NCBI GenBank assembly: GCA_905221605.1
Contig: CAJNDS010000585.1
Span: 45,274-109,273 of the forward strand
Direction: 5' to 3'
DNA from: Symbiodinium natans
Lineage: Eukaryota; Sar; Dinophyceae; Suessiales; Symbiodiniaceae
Length of the DNA: 64,000 nt
The translations under genes were made by a program, and so were the position numbers. This document shows, piece by piece, positions 23,530 to 31,815 of the stretch. Position 1 is the stretch's first letter. The number at the start of each line of letters is the position of its first letter. Below the pieces are notes generated by a model, which ran no database searches, was not told the origin of the DNA, and saw nothing but the letters and a program-made list of their open reading frames with translations.

Positions 23530-23875
23530 AGTTAGCAGAACCCTTGCCCATTTTGGGTAATAATACCACCAGTCAACCCATTAGACGATTATTCCTATAC
23601 TCCCCCCTACACCTCACCAACTATATCGCTACTACTTCCCCAATACCATTACCAGTATAGGAATAACCGATTACCTCATCCATATAAGAGGAATATTCCT
23701 ATACTCCCTACTACACCCCACCCAATATATCACCACTACTCCTTCATTACCAAGACCAGTATAGGAATAACCAATCACCCCATCCATATTCCCTAAGGTG
23801 GTATTATTACCCAAAATGGGCAAGGGCTCTCTCATAGATTTTACTAGGTTTGGTTTCAAAGGTTGTAGTCATAAC
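23530..23875 (+). repeat. Left terminal inverted repeat (346 bp)
   Basis: Starts AGTTAGCAGAACCC and matches the reverse complement of 43,054-43,399. The outer two-thirds look identical between copies; scattered differences occur toward the inside. Within it, a 30-bp arm at 23,541-23,570 recurs as a perfect inverted copy at 23,797-23,826, so the repeat can fold on itself. Between the arms are two diverged tandem units of about 105 bp, each opening with TATTCCTATACT and closing with the inverted AGTATAGGAATA. The AG start is typical of Polintons. Confidence 0.95.
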
Positions 23876-24268
23876 CAAATCATAAGGCGTAAGCTCTTAT
23901 GGCACAAGCCATCGAAAACCCAAATCCCGTCCTCCCAACCTAGAAGACTCTGCCGAGTACTCACCTCAACCCTCGCACACTACCATTCCCACCTTCTCCC
24001 GAACCTCCCCGACCTTCCCACGACCAAGGGACACCTGAGAGAATCTCACTGGCTTGACACAGTTCCAATCATGCATTGCGTGTCAGTTGACAGCATGTCT
24101 GATCTTGGCTGCATGCAGAACACGCGATGTCAATCATCATTTTAGGCTTATGTCTTATGCTGTCCACCACGAGGTTGATCCAGAGCGGGCGAATCATTTT
24201 GCAAAAGCGTGCAGTGTGCGGTGTTGCATGTTTTGGCTTTCATAAGCTTGTCTTCTCCTGTGCGCAGC
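23876..24268 (+). promoter_or_regulatory. Presumed 5' region of the cargo gene
   Basis: GC-richer, host-like DNA between the left repeat and the cargo gene's ATG. It ends in a strong acceptor-like sequence (TTGTCTTCTCCTGTGCGCAG) one base before the ATG. In a dinoflagellate this could serve spliced-leader trans-splicing or end a 5' UTR intron. No promoter motif can be named. Confidence 0.4.
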
Positions 24269-25787
24269 ATGGCAAACGACCGTGAGCGCAGCCGAAGCAG
24301 GTCTGGAAAGGTCTGGTGGGTTGCCGTAACCATGGTGCCAGAAGACGAACCCATCAAGGTTTTCGCTGACGACTTTGAGGATGAAGCAGATGTTTACGAC
24401 TTCCTAAAAGAAGTGCAGAAGCATGTTCCCCATGTCTCAGTCGCTAAGATGAAGCTGTTTTCGAGCAAGTTCGCCAGCGATGGTCATGAAGCACACTTCC
24501 GCAACAACATGAAGCTGACGGAGATTCCAAAGATGGCGGGTTCATACACAGAGCCGCTTTTCATCACATATATCAGAGAACAAGTTGCAGAACAAGCCCC
24601 TCGTCAGATTTCATCTTCATGTTTTGCTTCTTTTGTTTAGGTTAAACTCCCCGCTTATCCCGCTACTTAGTCCCCTTAAGTATTTCACGCTAGGAGGTTT
24701 GGTCCTTGCTAGGTTCTTTGCTTGGTTAGTTTGGTGGTTCGGGTGGTTTCGGGTTATAAGCGTTGCTGGGGTGCATGTTTTGACTTTTGTTGTTGATGGT
24801 GTTCTACTGCCCATGCAGGCAAATGAGATGTTCCATCTGGCTGCTACGCTGAAAGGGTGGGGCAACGTTTTCGGAGCACGCCGTGCGCTGTTCACCTTGG
24901 CAGCAGAGTGCGCTGCATATGGTCAAATTGGCAAGTGCATCAAGCATATCCCTGTGCTCGGGCAGACTGACAGCATTTGCTTGGACATATGGTTTCGCTC
25001 TGAAGAGTCCCGTGCAAGGTTGATAGGTGCTGTGTTTAAGCATCCTGCCGCCACTGACGAGTCCATCCAGTTGACGCTGAAGAAGCTCAAGCGACCCGAA
25101 GGCATCGAGGCAATACTGCCGAATCACTATGAGCGGGACGTCGGCAGTCCTGAACAACATGCTAGCACCGGAGCTGGGTCGACTGCACCAGCAGCTACAA
25201 AGGCAGCTCAGCTGCGTGCAAAACTACATCTGCAGCGATTGGACAAGGTAGAGGACAAGATTTATCACAACATGCACATCATCCCAGAAGCACTGTTAGA
25301 TGATGGACGGAAGCTAGTATGTGAATGGTTGTTCTTGAGTGCCAGTCCTATTTTTCACACGTACTTTGATGGTCCAGACACTGCTCCGCACATCCAAGTG
25401 AGGGTTATGAAGAGATCTCCATCATGTGATGGTCTCGTGGACTTCACCATGGTGGTGAACACTCACATGGTCGGGGCAGACACTTTCATCTCGAAGCCTG
25501 CCAATTCCTCTGACCTCCCAAAACCAGCCATTGGCTACCAAACCCTCGTAAAAGTTCCTGAAGCGCAGGCAGATCATTTCGAGCGCGCCGTCAAGTGGCG
25601 CTGCGCTTGTGTTGAAGCTGCATGGGCAAGGAAGAGCCAAGGACATCCGGTTAGCATCACTGGAGATCATGTGTGGTGGCAGCTCTTGGAGCTTCCCGCC
25701 GAGCTGCAAGTGGCCGTAGGTGAAGCCAAAAAGGCTGCGGGCATCGGTGCAGAAGTTGACACCGCCATTGCAGCAGCAGTCGACTAA
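24269..25787 (+). CDS. Host-like two-exon cargo gene; N-terminus resembles a Crinkler header
   Basis: Exon 1 is 24,269-24,583 and exon 2 is 24,819-25,787, joined in phase 0 across a 235-bp GT-AG intron ending in CCCATGCAG followed by G. A GC donor at 24,596 also keeps the frame. The product is about 427 aa. Residues about 10-105 form a basic-then-ubiquitin-like segment: a VWWVAVTM strand, an acidic region, a helix DVYDFLKEVQKHVP, KMKLFSS and a final PLFITYI strand. That resembles the N-terminal header of Crinkler (CRN) proteins; this is a tentative likeness. The remaining ~320 aa contain no motif I recognise. Composition and intron style are those of the host, unlike the AT-rich intronless viral genes beside it, suggesting capture from a host genome. 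It lies wholly inside the terminal repeats and would move with the element. Its role is unknown. Confidence 0.65.
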
Positions 25788-26343
25788 GCCGCACAGGGCA
25801 GCTCATGAAGCCAGTGTGTACATATCACCAAGCACATCGGCGGAGCCGAACTTCGAGAAAAAACGGTTGGCTGCAAGCGTTGCCGAATTGAGTATTTGTG
25901 CTGCGCGCCTGTGCAGTGCCAAGCAGTCAGATTTTGCTTTCCATGTAGTGGCACGGACTGTTCAGGGTTTTAAAGATGTCTGGTTTGTTGTGATTTCCTT
26001 CCTTTTGCAGTTCTCCCTTTCATTTGCTGTGTGTGTGCATTTTCGTGTTGATTACCCCTACCTTTGAACTCGTGATGTGGGTTGGGTTTCTCTTAAGGGT
26101 CCTACTAAAAAATATTTTACGACAAACGAATTCAATCCCGAACCCAACTCGCTTGCCGTAAAATCTTGATTTTTGCGTTTTGCTTATTTGTTTTTTTGAT
26201 TTGTCCTTTTTCTTCCAGACTCCCCGAAAACCATACAAAAGCACTGGAAGAACATACGCAGAACAACAACAGCAACAACAACACCAATGAAACCATAAAC
26301 ACGAAGCACAAGTGACCAAATTCAAAACGGTTTAGGGTGTGTT
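25788..26343. other. 3' region of cargo gene and composition boundary
   Basis: No supported gene. At about 26,090 the sequence changes from host-like to AT-rich viral composition, near CTACTAAAAAATATTTTACG. A minus-strand frame at 26,020-26,347 with Cys and Leu runs is translation of an ACAACAACA repeat at about 26,260-26,285. Confidence 0.5.
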
Positions 26344-27252
26344 TCAAACCTTTAGCAACTCAAACCTTAAATATGATCTATCAACGCCTTCCACATAATA
26401 GTAATGTTGCCCGAATCTCTTTTCAATCTTCTCCACGGTATAGCGGTTTTGCGACCAGTTACTTATTCTCTCCTTCTCGTTCTGTTTTCGCTTCCTAAAT
26501 ATCTTAACTTCGTCACCCTTGTCAATCTCTGGATATATCCTATTCCGTTTACCACTACTAGCAATATTCAACCTGACGACAAACTGATTACTGGGTTTCC
26601 GTGCCTCTTTCGGTGTGAATCCTATAGCAGAATGTTTCATTTGGTTATTATATGTCAGCAATATCTCGTGAATATAATCAGCCCATTGAATATTACTTTT
26701 CCCTTTTTTCTCGTCAGCCTCAACTCGTTTATATAACATGTCCTTGAAAGTTCTGATCGCCCTCTCACTGAAATTTGCGTGAGCCCTTGTCCTATGGTGC
26801 TCTATCTTCTGTTCCTTTAGATATGTTTGAATAGCTTCTTTAGACAGAGCGCCTTCATCATCCGTATAGAGTATTTTAGGTTTTTTCCCCATCTTATGCA
26901 AACACTCAATCATACCACTCGCTAAATCCTCTTCATTTTTACTTTTTATTGCTACGACATGCATAAACTTATCAAAGACATCTATCATGATCATACCAAC
27001 CTTGAATTTTTGATCTTCCAGATCATTTATAAAAAACAAGTCCATTTGATACTCGTATGCCGAATGTGGTGCTACAAAACTGTTCTGTCCCACAGGTTTT
27101 CTTTTTGCCTCAACGTTCTTCTTGAAAAACTCGTTAACATCGTCAATAGTTATACTTTTATCTTTCTCTCGTGCTTCCTTTAAGGTCCTCTGTCTGCTCC
27201 CATATCCCGCGCGATCGTAGTACACATTGCTAATAATCTCTTGCTTACTCAT
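26344..27252 (-). CDS. Retrovirus-like DDE integrase (rve family)
   Basis: This 302-aa protein would catalyse strand transfer of the element's ends into host DNA and so explains the target duplication. The catalytic core runs from about residue 65 to 225: D71 in YQMDLFFINDL, D131 (or D132) in ILYTDDEGALS, and E163 in ANFSERAIRTFKDM, the usual order of a D,D,E triad on an RNase H fold. The motif HSAIGFTPKEA near 207-217 is typical of the rve C-terminal helix. Residues about 245-302 form a basic beta-rich module (KGDEVKIF, then YTVEKIEKRFGQHYYYVEG) like an integrase SH3-type or chromo-like DNA-binding domain. No N-terminal HHCC zinc finger is visible. It is the first viral gene beside the left end and is transcribed toward that end. 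Integrase plus polymerase B places the element with Polintons. Confidence 0.93.
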   Translation of the reverse strand: MSKQEIISNVYYDRAGYGSRQRTLKEAREKDKSITIDDVNEFFKKNVEAKRKPVGQNSFVAPHSAYEYQMDLFFINDLEDQKFKVGMIMIDVFDKFMHVVAIKSKNEEDLASGMIECLHKMGKKPKILYTDDEGALSKEAIQTYLKEQKIEHHRTRAHANFSERAIRTFKDMLYKRVEADEKKGKSNIQWADYIHEILLTYNNQMKHSAIGFTPKEARKPSNQFVVRLNIASSGKRNRIYPEIDKGDEVKIFRKRKQNEKERISNWSQNRYTVEKIEKRFGQHYYYVEGVDRSYLRFELLKV

Positions 27253-27273
27253 ATAAATATCACACGAAAATAT

Positions 27274-27303
27274 TGATTTAATCTTATTTCTAAAATTAAA
27301 TCA
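27274..27303 (-). terminator. 9-bp hairpin overlapping the stop codon of the 103-aa gene
   Basis: TGATTTAAT at 27,274-27,282 is perfectly inverted at 27,295-27,303, which includes the minus-strand TGA stop. Similar hairpins sit at other gene ends in the element, so it is a likely transcript-end signal; function is inferred. Confidence 0.5.
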
Positions 27304-27612
27304 GCATTCTTCTGTTTTCATGGGCATCACAACTTTAACATTATTCATATCATACTTCGGTCCTTTCTTATTCTGACTGCTGTTGAATTCTGCCAGTTGC
27401 TCTTCGGTTAAATCCTCTATTGTGCTATTGATATTGTTGTCTTTTAGATATTGCTTTAACTTCTTCTTTTGAATGCACTTCAAGGCAGAATCGCGTTTTT
27501 TCTGCATATATCCTTCCTCTTGTCTTCGCTTGTAGTAATACAGTCGGTTGTAAATAGCCAACTGTTCTCTTATCTCTTCCATTGTCATATCCTCTGGGGT
27601 TTTCATAGACAT
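27301..27612 (-). CDS. Small charged hypothetical protein (103 aa)
   Basis: Starts at MSMKTPEDMTMEEIREQLA; the first 45 residues are helix-like and rich in Arg, Lys, Glu and Tyr, followed by a lysine-rich block (QKKKLKQYLKDNN) and an acidic stretch EDLTEEQLAEF. Overall it looks like a small alpha-helical, possibly nucleic-acid-binding protein. I do not recognise a family. It lies 48 bp upstream of the integrase start on the same strand and may be transcribed with it. Its start is divergent from the polymerase gene, sharing a 135-bp AT-rich intergenic region. Confidence 0.7.
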   Translation of the reverse strand: MSMKTPEDMTMEEIREQLAIYNRLYYYKRRQEEGYMQKKRDSALKCIQKKKLKQYLKDNNINSTIEDLTEEQLAEFNSSQNKKGPKYDMNNVKVVMPMKTEEC

Positions 27613-27747
27613 AATACTATACTATATATTATAATATTTCTTTAAGTGATATTTCTGAACAGAATTTTCCAAAAATATTTAGTTTTCAAAACTTATCTTC
27701 AGAAAAACATTTAAATATAAAATATTTTATAATCTAATTATATTGAC
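27613..27747. promoter_or_regulatory. Divergent AT-rich promoter region
   Basis: 135 bp between the divergent starts of the 103-aa gene and the polymerase-helicase gene. It contains TATATATTATAATATTTC beside the minus-strand start and AATATAAAATATTTTATAATC before the plus-strand ATG, both TATA-like. This arrangement suggests early, shared control; that is inference. Confidence 0.45.
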
Positions 27748-30700
27748 ATGAGCAAGACCATCCAGCGCGGTGTAAAAGCATTAGAGACAGTGTATGATTT
27801 TTATAAAGGCAGACTTAACAGTGCAACCAAAACAAAAATCAAAAATATTATCGGTTTATACGATGACAGAAAAATAGCGCAGTTCACCACAGCAGACAAA
27901 CTCGTAAGGAACTTCATCAATGCCAAGACAGACCAACAAAAGCAAAAGGCAAGTGACCAATACAACAAGGTATACGAAAAACACAAGGAAAAGAAACCAT
28001 TGGGTGAAAGAATGCAAACAGCAAAGCGTGACAACAAACTCACAGAAATCCGCAGACGACTAACACAGAAGACCGCAGTTCAGCGAATACAGAAGAGGGT
28101 GAGAGCGGAACAATCCAAAACAACACATGCATATTCCGTAGACCTTATGTTCTTCAAATTTAAACTCCCCAAGGATACCATCAAAGCATCCTTCAAAGAC
28201 AGCAAGGGTAGACCCCTAATCCCGATCTGGTATGAGACTAAGAGAGCAACTATACAAACAACAGACTATATAGAAGACTTATCGGGCAGACGTGTGTTTC
28301 AATACGAGACCAAAGACAGGTATGTTTTCAAGAAACTGATGAAGACAATAATGTCTGACCCAGATATGGAGGAAACCCTGCGCTTCGTCCATTCCTATAT
28401 AGTGTGCATCAAAGTTAAGGATGTAGACAGAGTAGATGGTGACACTGATTTTATACCAGTGGACGAGAATTTAACTGACACCTCCCATGTGAGCATGTTC
28501 CACAGATACATACAAACTCCATTAAACCCAGAATACGAAACACTAAAGGAAGCAATCAAAGTAAACCATTATCAAGAAAACCAGTGTTGGTTGAACACCA
28601 TAACCGATTACTATAAGGACACACTTATGGGAGAAAAGCGCAGAGAAAAGAACAGACTGACCAGACAGAGCATGTTGACCCTGATAGGTAAGTCAGAAGA
28701 GGATTTTAAAACATCAGGTGCATCAATAAAGGAAATGGTTAAAGTGTTTGAGCACTACAGGATCCAAGTCAGAATATACAATGCTTTTGAGAGACTGATT
28801 TTTCAGTATGACCCGCCCAAACGAGATCATCATATACCAACATTATATGCCATTGTGAAGAACAACCATATATACACAGTAACCGATAATTTGAATGTAT
28901 TAAGGCAGATGTTACCAAGAAACTCTGGGTATGATATTTCAGTGAAGGCTTCACCAGATTATCACCTGAATGAGAAGGACGAACCCGTTCAATGTAAAAT
29001 GATACAGTCACTTAACGACATAAAGAAATATGACGAACATGCTGAGTATACATTGATATATGATGGTCATGACCTTGCCGAGCTCTTTTATGAAAGCAAA
29101 AAGGCAGGATACGAACCGCAAGTTAAATTCAGTGCAGGTATAGTATCGGAACTTAATTTTAAATTCAGGATAAAAAAGAATGTCATCAAATACAAAGTTA
29201 AGACCCAGAACCTAGTAAACAACTCCATTGACGGAACTATATCAGTGAGAACTGAGCAGATCTACAACAACATGTCTAAAGCAATGTATGTATTTAACAA
29301 GTCCTTGTTTAATCCACTACATAAGTCATATTATAACGAGATTGACATGGAATTGTTTAAGGAATGTAGAACGATAAACCCAGTTGGTGAGATAAACAGA
29401 CACTACTTCCAATACAACCCACATACAAACAAAGATGACAAGATGTTTTACATGCCAGAACACACGGTAGAAATTGATATTAGAAAAGCATTCACACATG
29501 CTTTCAACAAAATTACAGAAATCCCTGTCTTCACTCAGTTTGATGTGTGGAAACACTATGATTACATGAAGCACGATCACAGGAAACTACACGAATTCAC
29601 ATTATACCTAGTAAAAGCAAACAAACCGACCATGTTCTTCAACAAGACTTACAATCTAGTATATGGCAGGTTTCTAGCAGGGTATGCCAACCAATGTGAG
29701 ATCATCTACTACAAGCAACCCTCTAGAGTATACAAGGTGGATTACAGAAAGATTGCAAAGGATTTGTGGCAAACAGACATTTCGGACAAATACCCCGAAG
29801 ATGTGAAGATAAAAAAACTAATAGCCAATGTGAATTTCGGTTTACTGGAGAAGAGCACCAACACTGTATCTAGAAGTTATGCCTTTGACAGTCTACGGGA
29901 AGCATTGTATTATCAACAGCAGGTGGGTGGAAAAATCAACAAGGTGTCATCGTTTTATGATGAGGAGGTAGATAATGGTAACGATGATGTGGGTGAGCAT
30001 ATAGAGAAGGAGAGTGACAAAAAGTATTATTGCCTGACCGTCTCTGACAGAGCCACTCTACGAAATGGATACATTTACATAAAGGAACTTCTTTTACAAC
30101 ACCATAACCACAAAATGCATGAAGATTATAGCGCACTGATCGCTAACCACATAGATGTATGGAGTGTTAAAACAGATGCATTTACGATCAGGAAGGACCA
30201 CCTTAGTCTGGCAAAGAAGGTTCTACAGTTCAATGATCATATCGGCGGGTGGAGACATGAAAAGGGTAAACATATAGTAGAACCGAGAGACGAGCACAAG
30301 GTAAAAGTGAACACTTTAATGCCCATACCCGTGTTCAAAAACGATACCTTGTCTATAGAAGATGAGTGGGTTACCAAGCAGATTGCAGAAGACATTGTTA
30401 AACACAATCCTCTAATGATACGATCTAAATATGCGGGAGGAGGTAAGTCACATATTGCCAAACACTTTAGCAAACTTGGTTACAAGACCCTGTTCGTAGT
30501 TCCACAGAACAACCTATCACAAAACATACCAGATGATGCTGTAACGACAAACAAGTTTTTCTCTATACCTGTGGGAGATGGAGACAAGCTTCCTGAATTT
30601 GATCACAGCCAGTATAATGTGATAGTCTTTGATGAGATTTACATGAACGGACTGCGCGTCCTGAATTGCATAAGAGGGTTTGTGAACAACAACCCAGATA

Positions 30701-31707
30701 AGATCATCATAGGAGCAGGCGATGTGAAACAGCTTCCACTTGTGTGTGATGATCTGACTAATACAAGGAATGCTGGTGAATACTCTGATGAATGTATAGA
30801 TCAGATTTTTAAGTATAACATTTTGCTTAAGGTGTGCAAGCGACTTGGTCCCAAGGACGACCCAAAGGCAAACAAAAACAGAGAAATATTAGACAGTATG
30901 TATGGTGATATGTGGATACATCGTATTCCATTAGAAGAGTTCGTGCCTAAATACTTTAAAATGACAGATGATGTTACAAAGGCAGTACACAACATCGCCT
31001 ATACCAACATGAGATGTCTGAATGTGTCTAATTATATCAGGAAGCATTTAGGTAAAACGGATAAGTATGGAGTGGGTGACACACTCATATGCAGAGTGTA
31101 TAAAAATTTGGGTAACCAGCGGTTTAATGTGAACTACAGGTATAGGATCGTAAGTATGACACTACCAAGACTGACACTAGAGAACGTAAAATCCAAGGAG
31201 AAGTTCACTACTGACATATACACATTAGATAAGCATTTCAGATATGACTATTGCACCACATGCCACTCCGCACAGGGTGCATCCATAGACGGTCAGATCA
31301 TAATCCATGAGTGGGAGAAGAAACACCTAGTAACTCGTGAATGGATATGGTGTGCCCTTACCAGAAGCACAGACTTTAACAAGGTAAGGTTCTTCAAAAG
31401 CGCAACCAACCAGAACGAATTAAACGAAGAAACTTTAACAAAATACATATCAACCAAGATCAAGAATTACCAGATGCAAGATGAGAATGCCAACAGATTT
31501 ATAGATGTTGACAAGTATGTTAACCACGAGTGGTTTATGAAACGGCTGACTAACACATGCTGTAATTGTGGTTGTCGTTTTGAGTTTGAAATTAAGAACG
31601 GCAATCTAACAAGTAACATGACTGCTCAAAGACTAGACAATCTGTCTGCTCACCATATAGAAAATTGTGAGGCATGGTGTCGGGGATGCAACACAAGTGC
31701 TAAATAA
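27748..31707 (+). CDS. Fused replication protein: OTU-like protease / family B DNA polymerase / SF1 helicase / zinc tail
   Basis: One unbroken 1,319-codon frame. Residues 1-120 are basic. At about 270-385 a Cys-His pair (QCWLNTITDYY with C280; NNHIYTVT with H374) sits in a papain/OTU-like arrangement; tentative. Polymerase B palm motifs follow: A, EIDIRKAFTHAF (D577); B, KKLIANVNFGLL (K690-G698); C, WSVKTDAFTI (T809-D810), where the usual D-T-D lacks its first Asp. From about 880 a superfamily 1 helicase begins: Walker A AGGGKS (896-901), Walker B VIVFDEIYM (D962-E963), GDVKQLP (991-997), CHSAQG (1172-1177) and ALTRS near 1206. The C-terminus has CCNCGC, then an RLDN...H...N...CRGCN array like an HNH or treble-clef zinc finger. 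The protein presumably replicates the viral genome, probably by protein priming as in Polintons. No 3'-5' exonuclease motifs were recognised with confidence. The fusion of polymerase and helicase is unusual. Confidence 0.88.
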   Translation: MSKTIQRGVKALETVYDFYKGRLNSATKTKIKNIIGLYDDRKIAQFTTADKLVRNFINAKTDQQKQKASDQYNKVYEKHKEKKPLGERMQTAKRDNKLTEIRRRLTQKTAVQRIQKRVRAEQSKTTHAYSVDLMFFKFKLPKDTIKASFKDSKGRPLIPIWYETKRATIQTTDYIEDLSGRRVFQYETKDRYVFKKLMKTIMSDPDMEETLRFVHSYIVCIKVKDVDRVDGDTDFIPVDENLTDTSHVSMFHRYIQTPLNPEYETLKEAIKVNHYQENQCWLNTITDYYKDTLMGEKRREKNRLTRQSMLTLIGKSEEDFKTSGASIKEMVKVFEHYRIQVRIYNAFERLIFQYDPPKRDHHIPTLYAIVKNNHIYTVTDNLNVLRQMLPRNSGYDISVKASPDYHLNEKDEPVQCKMIQSLNDIKKYDEHAEYTLIYDGHDLAELFYESKKAGYEPQVKFSAGIVSELNFKFRIKKNVIKYKVKTQNLVNNSIDGTISVRTEQIYNNMSKAMYVFNKSLFNPLHKSYYNEIDMELFKECRTINPVGEINRHYFQYNPHTNKDDKMFYMPEHTVEIDIRKAFTHAFNKITEIPVFTQFDVWKHYDYMKHDHRKLHEFTLYLVKANKPTMFFNKTYNLVYGRFLAGYANQCEIIYYKQPSRVYKVDYRKIAKDLWQTDISDKYPEDVKIKKLIANVNFGLLEKSTNTVSRSYAFDSLREALYYQQQVGGKINKVSSFYDEEVDNGNDDVGEHIEKESDKKYYCLTVSDRATLRNGYIYIKELLLQHHNHKMHEDYSALIANHIDVWSVKTDAFTIRKDHLSLAKKVLQFNDHIGGWRHEKGKHIVEPRDEHKVKVNTLMPIPVFKNDTLSIEDEWVTKQIAEDIVKHNPLMIRSKYAGGGKSHIAKHFSKLGYKTLFVVPQNNLSQNIPDDAVTTNKFFSIPVGDGDKLPEFDHSQYNVIVFDEIYMNGLRVLNCIRGFVNNNPDKIIIGAGDVKQLPLVCDDLTNTRNAGEYSDECIDQIFKYNILLKVCKRLGPKDDPKANKNREILDSMYGDMWIHRIPLEEFVPKYFKMTDDVTKAVHNIAYTNMRCLNVSNYIRKHLGKTDKYGVGDTLICRVYKNLGNQRFNVNYRYRIVSMTLPRLTLENVKSKEKFTTDIYTLDKHFRYDYCTTCHSAQGASIDGQIIIHEWEKKHLVTREWIWCALTRSTDFNKVRFFKSATNQNELNEETLTKYISTKIKNYQMQDENANRFIDVDKYVNHEWFMKRLTNTCCNCGCRFEFEIKNGNLTSNMTAQRLDNLSAHHIENCEAWCRGCNTSAK

Positions 31708-31733
31708 AAACCATTCATTTGATTTTTATTTAG
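31700..31733. terminator. Hairpin overlapping the polymerase stop codon
   Basis: CTAAATAAAAA at 31,700-31,710, which contains the TAA stop, is perfectly inverted at 31,723-31,733 with a 12-base loop. It separates convergent genes and could end transcripts from both sides. Confidence 0.55.
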
Positions 31734-31750
31734 GATTGCTTGACATGAGT

Positions 31751-31815
31751 TTATCTACTAAAACGGGTTTTATCTATTTATCTATTAAAAACGGGTTTTA
31801 TCTATTAAAAACGGT
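31751..31815. repeat. Three tandem ~23-bp repeats between convergent genes
   Basis: Units of the type CTATTAAAAACGGGTTTTAT occur nearly three times, the last running into the stop of the 425-aa gene. Each full unit holds the small palindrome AAAAC-GG-GTTTT. Confidence 0.8.

Noticed and set aside
23671-23859. A minus-strand frame within the left terminal repeat
   Set aside because: It translates the palindromic tandem units, and the right-hand copy does not keep an equivalent open gene with a start.
23530-23875. A CRISPR-like array from the repeated TATTCCTATACT boxes
   Set aside because: The boxes alternate in orientation and form part of a terminal repeat that is copied at the other end; there are no regular spacers or cas genes.
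24585-24818. N-terminal extension of the second cargo exon as a separate gene start
   Set aside because: The bases form a pyrimidine-rich intron ending in CCCATGCAG; the translated extension is a hydrophobic Leu/Phe/Trp stretch unlike either exon.
26132-26347. A hydrophobic minus-strand frame with Leu and Cys runs upstream of the integrase
   Set aside because: Produced by an ACAACAACA repeat; it lies at the end of the integrase gene and has no counterpart motif.
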